In this document: positions 6,227 through 8,932 of the stretch, piece by piece
Position numbering within the stretch: the first letter of the stretch is position 1
How the letters are laid out: every line of letters begins with the position of its first letter
From: Acidimicrobiaceae bacterium
GTDB lineage: Bacteria > Actinomycetota > Acidimicrobiia > Acidimicrobiales > Bog-793
DNA: 8,932 nucleotides
Direction of reading: 5' to 3'
Assembly (NCBI GenBank): GCA_025463965.1
Contig: JAODBN010000023.1
Coordinates: 1-8,932, forward strand
Made by a program: the position numbers and the translations under genes
Notes under the pieces: model-generated
What the model was told of the DNA's origin: nothing
Databases searched by the model: none
What the model saw: the letters and a program-made list of their open reading frames with translations, nothing else

Positions 6227-6331
6227 CACCGTCTCCTCCGATCTCGCTCGGCCGGGTGCCGCCGCTGGGGCGGACCGCGGAACGGATCGACCCTACCGGC
6301 TCGAGGCGGGAGACGGTCTCGAGAGGCCTGC
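6227..6331. other. Intergenic leader of the aldo/keto reductase gene
   Basis: This 105-base stretch between the 52-aa gene and the aldo/keto reductase (both minus) holds the reductase's GGAGGA ribosome binding site (6233-6238) and a possible but weak -10 box. It also contains two copies of the palindrome CTCGAG (6300-6305 and 6318-6323), 12 bases apart. The two copies can pair as a 6-bp stem, which could help end the small-gene transcript. No U-rich tail follows, so a terminator call is not justified. Confidence 0.3.
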
Positions 6332-6490
6332 TCAGCTCGCGTGGTAGCCGCCGTGCGGCTGGTCAGGCGCAGCGATCCACGCCCACGCCTCGGCAAGCTT
6401 GAGAATCGTGTCGCTCGTCGTGCCCTGTTGGCCCAACTGTTCGAGCAGGCGTCCCCCGATGGCCTCGAGCAGCTCGTTCCGTTCCGCCAC
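6332..6490 (-). CDS. Small protein of unknown function, 52 aa
   Basis: A short gene reading MAERNELLEAIGGRLLEQLG, then QQGTTSDTILKLAEAWAWIA and APDQPHGGYHAS. The GTG at 6488-6490 is preceded by AAGGAGG with a five-base gap, the best-spaced ribosome binding site near here. An in-frame TAA lies at about 6540-6542 on the same strand, and no other start codon occurs between it and the GTG, so the start is unambiguous. The product looks like two amphipathic helices (about 2-20 and 26-40) with no membrane segment or signal peptide. The tail is rich in H, P and G. It fills what would otherwise be an empty 400-base gap. A TAACGT box (6544-6539, minus strand) fits TANNNT and would give a leader of about 40 bases. 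I do not recognise the family and assign no function. The case for coding rests on the ribosome binding site, the plausible protein composition and the position. Confidence 0.65.
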   Translation of the reverse strand: MAERNELLEAIGGRLLEQLGQQGTTSDTILKLAEAWAWIAAPDQPHGGYHAS

Positions 6491-6639
6491 GGCGGCCTCC
6501 TTCGCTTCGGTTTCCGGCGACGTGCCGGGCGCGCGGCGACGTTACCGGGGTCTCGATCTGGCGGACGGCCGACCTCCTCGAGCGGTCCGCGCGGGTCGGA
6601 TCGCGGGCCCGGCCGCAGCTCCCATAGACTGCTCGGACC
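6491..6639. promoter_or_regulatory. Divergent promoter region between small gene and membrane-anchored protein gene
   Basis: This 149-base region separates two diverging genes. On the minus strand it has the AAGGAGG site of the 52-aa gene and a TAACGT box (6544-6539). On the plus strand, TAGACT (6625-6630) lies nine bases before the ATG at 6640. No convincing -35 elements or operator-like repeats were found for either direction, and no further reading frame is credible. Confidence 0.4.
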
Positions 6640-6640
6640 A
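6625..6640 (+). promoter_or_regulatory. Putative -10 box for near-leaderless transcript
   Basis: TAGACT at 6625-6630 fits TANNNT and ends nine bases before the ATG at 6640. No Shine-Dalgarno sequence is present in the gap, which suggests transcription starts at, or one to three bases before, the start codon. Confidence 0.4.
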
Positions 6641-7008
6641 TGGCCGACCGACGGGCACGCTTCGCGCGCTACCTCCAGCAGTGGTGGGACGCCCAGCTCC
6701 AGGGGGGCACCTACCCCCAGGACTGGCAACGCGGACGGGACGGCGACGCCCTGGCGTCGGAGTTCCGCCGAGCCGCACAGTTCGAGGTGACCCAGGCGGC
6801 CTTCTTGCACCGCCGGCCCAGCCCGACTCAGGCTCGAGAGGTGGTCGACCGGCTGGTTCCCGCGCCGGTCGAGTCCGACGCCGAACTGCTGTCGGGCGCA
6901 ATCGTCCGGGCCGGGACGAGCGCCCAGCGCGTCCGGGCGACGACCGCCATCGGCGCCGTGGTGACGGTGGCGGCCCTGGTGCTGCGCAACATCCTGCGAG
7001 GCCGCTGA
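6640..7008 (+). CDS. Protein of unknown function with C-terminal membrane anchor
   Basis: A 122-aa protein I do not recognise. Residues 1-98 are soluble, rich in Arg, Gln and Trp, and mostly helical (for example RFARYLQQWWDAQL and FRRAAQFEVTQAAFL). Residues 101-117 (TTAIGAVVTVAALVLRN) form a single hydrophobic helix followed by a short basic tail, LRGR type. There is no signal peptide, so the layout is that of a tail-anchored protein with its bulk in the cytoplasm. The start ATG has no Shine-Dalgarno, only a TANNNT box nine bases ahead, and no upstream in-frame extension looks better. It precedes the PgsA-like gene by 65 bases on the same strand, but that gene has its own strong -10 box, so co-transcription is not certain. 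An envelope-related role is only a guess from position and membrane anchor. Confidence 0.75.
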   Translation: MADRRARFARYLQQWWDAQLQGGTYPQDWQRGRDGDALASEFRRAAQFEVTQAAFLHRRPSPTQAREVVDRLVPAPVESDAELLSGAIVRAGTSAQRVRATTAIGAVVTVAALVLRNILRGR

Positions 7009-7025
7009 CCGCTCACAGACTCCTC

Positions 7026-7060
7026 CCGGCCCCTTTTCCGGGCCGGCGGGGCGCTGCCCC
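7026..7060 (+). other. Tandem GC-rich hairpins between two plus-strand genes
   Basis: Two inverted repeats lie back to back. The first has arms CCGGCCC (7026-7032) and GGGCCGG (7040-7046) with loop CTTTTCC. The second has arms GGGGC (7048-7052) and GCCCC (7056-7060) with loop GCT. The second ends one base before the TACAAT box of the next gene. There is no U-tract, so this may be a factor-dependent or GC-stem terminator of the preceding gene, or a structured region where the next promoter's -35 would lie. Confidence 0.45.
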
Positions 7061-7061
7061 G

Positions 7062-7074
7062 TACAATCCGCCCA
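7062..7074 (+). promoter_or_regulatory. -10 box (TACAAT) for leaderless pgsA-like transcript
   Basis: TACAAT at 7062-7067 is the best -10 match in the window (TAnAAT). Its end lies six bases before the ATG at 7074, the spacing expected when the ATG itself is the transcription start. No Shine-Dalgarno is present. The -35 position is occupied by the GC-rich hairpins, and no TTGACA-like hexamer is seen. Confidence 0.6.
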
Positions 7075-7781
7075 TGGCAGGGGTCGATGAGCTGGCGGGA
7101 GGAGATGCCACCGGGAGCCGTGTCGAGCGTCCCGCCGCCGGACTTCCCGATCCGAGCCTGGCAGGCTCAGAGCAGGCCGCGGAGCAGGGTCTCGAACGGA
7201 TCCTGACCGTCCCGAACCTGCTTTCGGTGCTGCGGATCGGCCTCCTCGTCGGTTTCGCGGTGCTGGTCCTTGGCGAGCACGAGCGGATCCTCGGCGCGTC
7301 GCTCCTCGCCGTGGCGGGGGTGACCGACTTCCTCGACGGCTGGGTCGCCCGGCGCTTCCACCAGGTCACCACGCTGGGCAAGATGCTGGATCCCATGGTC
7401 GACCGCCTCATGCTCGCCACGGCGATCGTCGTCATCGTCGTCTCGGGCGCGGTGCCGATCTGGCTCACCGTCGTGGTGCTCGGACGTGAGGCGCTCGTCG
7501 CCGGCGCCGCACTGGTGCTCGCCGCCAAGGGTGCACGGCGGATTGACGTGATGTTCGTCGGAAAGGCGGGAACCTTCGGCCTCATGGTGTGTTTCCCGCT
7601 GCTGCTCGCCGGGCACGGTCCCGGGACTTTGGCAAGAGCCGTGAAGATCGCAGCGAGCATTGGCCTGGTGCCAGCGCTCGCCCTGTCATTCGCGGCCGCA
7701 ATCGCCTACGTCCCTCAGGCTCGTAGGGCGCTGGCCGCTCGTGGCGTCCCGGCAGCGGCCGAAGGCGACGGTGCTGGGTGA
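7074..7781 (+). CDS. pgsA: CDP-alcohol phosphatidyltransferase, PgsA-like
   Basis: A 235-aa integral membrane enzyme that moves a phosphatidyl group from CDP-diacylglycerol to an alcohol; phosphatidylglycerophosphate synthase is the likeliest member. The family signature is complete: D85, D88-G89, A92-R93, eight residues, G102, D106 and D110 (from TDFLDGWVAR and GKMLDPMVD). Just before it, TVPNLLSVLRI (45-55) is the usual start of bacterial PgsA proteins. About five to six helices follow, at roughly 50-67, 72-88, 112-129, 132-150, 165-180 and 195-212. Residues 1-40 are a polar, acidic extension absent from short PgsA proteins. The ATG at 7074 is chosen for the TACAAT box six bases upstream; the frame is open far upstream but those residues are compositional noise. 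The acceptor (glycerol-3-phosphate, inositol phosphate or another) cannot be settled from the motif, so the symbol is provisional. The next gene concerns sugar-nucleotide supply, which fits an envelope cluster. Confidence 0.85.
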   Translation: MAGVDELAGGDATGSRVERPAAGLPDPSLAGSEQAAEQGLERILTVPNLLSVLRIGLLVGFAVLVLGEHERILGASLLAVAGVTDFLDGWVARRFHQVTTLGKMLDPMVDRLMLATAIVVIVVSGAVPIWLTVVVLGREALVAGAALVLAAKGARRIDVMFVGKAGTFGLMVCFPLLLAGHGPGTLARAVKIAASIGLVPALALSFAAAIAYVPQARRALAARGVPAAAEGDGAG

Positions 7782-7907
7782 TCGCAGCCCGAGCGTGCTC
7801 CAGCGCCTCGCATGGCTCCTCCCTCCGAATTGAGGGCGAGGCGCGCGGATCGGCGCGAGGATCGAGAGTGGGCCGGACGCCGGTCCGCAGGCAAGGGAGG
7901 TAGCAGG
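7782..7907 (+). other. Structured 126-base leader before the guanylyltransferase-like gene
   Basis: Arms GCGCCTCGC (7803-7811) and GCGAGGCGC (7836-7844) form a 9-bp stem. Inside it, CCTC (7822-7825) and GAGG (7832-7835) can pair around the loop CGAATT. A second small hairpin has arms CGGAC (7874-7878) and GTCCG (7883-7887) with loop GCCG, and ends six bases before the ribosome binding site AAGGGAGG (7893-7900). The first could end the pgsA transcript; no U-tract follows it. I see no clear promoter for the next gene here. Confidence 0.5.
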
Positions 7908-8932
7908 GTGAAGGCGGTCATCATGGCCGGAGGCGAGGGGACCCGCCTGCGGCCCCTCACCATGAGCCAGCCAAAGCCCATGCTGCCGGTCGGCAATCGG
8001 CCGATGGCGTTGCACATCATCGAGCTTTTGAAGCGGCACGGCTTCGACGACATCGTGTTCACGGTCGCGTTCATGGCCAACACCATCCGCACGTACTTCG
8101 GCGACGGCAGCGACTTTGGGGTGCGAATCTCGTACGCCACCGAGGAAACACCGCTCGGCACAGCAGGATCGGTGCTGAACGCGCGCGACGAGCTCAACGA
8201 GCGGTTTCTCGTCATCTCCGGTGACGTCATCACCGACGTGGACCTCGGCGCCCTCGTCGACTACCACGACCAGCAGGGCGCGGTGGCCACGCTCGCGCTG
8301 AAGCCGATGGAGAACCCGCTCGAGTTCGGCATCGTGATCACCGACGAGAAGGGCCGAGTCGAGCGCTTCCTCGAGAAGCCGAGCTGGGGCGAGGTCTTCT
8401 CCGACACGATCAACACGGGCATCTACGTGCTCGAGCCAGAGGTGCTCGACCACATTCCGTCGGGGCGTGCCTCGGACTTCTCGGGCGACGTCTTTCCGGC
8501 CATGCTCGAAGCGGGAATGCCGCTCTACGGATGCACGACCGACCGCTACTGGGAGGACGTGGGAACGCTCGAGGCGTACCTGCGCGCGCACGAGGACATC
8601 CTCGACGGCAAGATCGACCTCGGCCTCGACGGCTTCCCGGTGCGCCCGGGTGTCTACGTGGGCGAAGGCGCCGAGGTGGACCCCACCGCCGAGGTCGTCG
8701 GACCGGCGCTCATCGGTCCCAACTGCCGAGTCGGTCCTGAGGTCCGCCTCGGTGCTTACACAGTGCTTGGCCAGAACGTCTACGTCGCCGACGGCGCCGA
8801 CCTCGAGCGCAGCGTCATCCACGACAGCTGCTTTGTCGGTCAAGGCACGTTCGCTCGGGCCGCCATCGTCGGGCGCGCCTCGGATCTACGCCGGGGGGTC
8901 CACCTCGACGAGGGCGTGGTGATCGGGGATCA
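7908..8932 (+). CDS. Mannose-1-phosphate guanylyltransferase-like nucleotidyltransferase, 3' end outside window
   Basis: An open frame of 341 codons runs off the right edge. The start GTG at 7908 has AAGGGAGG seven bases upstream. Residues 1-235 are a sugar-phosphate nucleotidyltransferase domain: AGGEGTRLRPLT (7-18), QPKPMLPV with K23, GTAGSV (84-89), SGD with the metal-binding D106, LEKP (155-158), NTGIYVLEP (169-177) and YWEDVGT (214-220). From about 245 a left-handed beta-helix follows, with hexapeptide-like repeats (VYVGEGAEVDPTAEVVGPAL onward). This layout and many local strings match the long actinobacterial mannose-1-phosphate guanylyltransferases (about 830 aa) that carry a phosphomannomutase-like domain at the C-terminus; that part would lie outside the window. 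It would make GDP-mannose, or another NDP-sugar, from NTP and sugar-1-phosphate in the cytoplasm for glycans and glycolipids. The nucleotide and sugar specificity is inferred, with glucose-1-phosphate thymidylyl- or uridylyltransferase as the alternative. Confidence 0.88.
   Translation, partial: MKAVIMAGGEGTRLRPLTMSQPKPMLPVGNRPMALHIIELLKRHGFDDIVFTVAFMANTIRTYFGDGSDFGVRISYATEETPLGTAGSVLNARDELNERFLVISGDVITDVDLGALVDYHDQQGAVATLALKPMENPLEFGIVITDEKGRVERFLEKPSWGEVFSDTINTGIYVLEPEVLDHIPSGRASDFSGDVFPAMLEAGMPLYGCTTDRYWEDVGTLEAYLRAHEDILDGKIDLGLDGFPVRPGVYVGEGAEVDPTAEVVGPALIGPNCRVGPEVRLGAYTVLGQNVYVADGADLERSVIHDSCFVGQGTFARAAIVGRASDLRRGVHLDEGVVIGD

Noticed and set aside
6300..6323. Paired CTCGAG palindromes as an operator or recombination site
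   Set aside because: Two six-base palindromes in GC-rich DNA can occur by chance, the flanks do not extend the symmetry cleanly, and no regulator gene is nearby.
6399..7073. 225-codon upstream extension of the pgsA-like frame
   Set aside because: The extension overlaps the 122-aa gene in another frame and part of the 52-aa gene, has no family similarity, and the TACAAT box plus ATG at 7074 gives a good start.
7686..8843. 385-codon minus-strand open frame at the right end
   Set aside because: It is antisense to the nucleotidyltransferase gene with intact motifs and a strong ribosome binding site, and its product is rich in D, V, H and R without any recognisable domain.

Overview
The window is a GC-rich, densely packed bacterial chromosome segment. 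Frequent GTG starts, ATGA-type overlaps, several apparently leaderless genes with a TANNNT -10 box just before the ATG, and an LigC/Prim-PolC-type repair gene set all point to an Actinomycetota. A lineage near Acidimicrobiia is my inference only. I see no RNA gene, CRISPR array, insertion sequence or other mobile element.

Layout. (1) Positions 1-2143, minus strand: the start of a multi-subunit cation/proton antiporter (Mrp/Mbh-type) operon, read mrpE, mrpF, mrpG, an MbhD-like subunit, a fused MbhE-MrpB subunit, then mrpC running off the left edge. Apart from the mrpE start, every junction is an overlap (4-11 bases). (2) Positions 2173-5328: a DNA-repair cluster. It holds a stand-alone archaeo-eukaryotic primase-polymerase of the Prim-PolC/LigD-polymerase family (minus), a PHP-domain protein with a PolX-like N-terminus but no polymerase core (plus, divergent), and an ATP-dependent DNA ligase of the LigC type (minus, convergent with the PHP gene and overlapping it by 23 bases). 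(3) Positions 5357-6226, minus: an aldo/keto reductase that probably shares a transcript with ligC. (4) Positions 6227-6639: mostly intergenic, but with a 52-codon minus-strand small gene with a near-perfect ribosome binding site. (5) Positions 6640-7781, plus: a small protein of unknown function with a predicted C-terminal membrane anchor, then a CDP-alcohol phosphatidyltransferase (PgsA-like), both apparently leaderless. (6) From 7908 to the right edge, plus: the nucleotidyltransferase part of a mannose-1-phosphate guanylyltransferase-like protein, preceded by a 126-base structured leader.

How the genes fit together. The antiporter genes encode a membrane complex exchanging Na+ (or another cation) for H+. 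The repair genes provide gap filling (Prim-PolC), nick sealing (LigC) and a metal-dependent phosphoesterase (PHP). In mycobacteria, Prim-PolC and LigC are established partners in base excision repair, so the PHP protein between them is a natural candidate for the end-processing or AP-site step. The right end concerns the cell envelope: phospholipid head-group transfer and sugar-nucleotide supply. The most interesting points are the repair trio, the unlisted 52-aa gene, the MbhE-MrpB fusion, and the mix of leaderless and Shine-Dalgarno-led genes.
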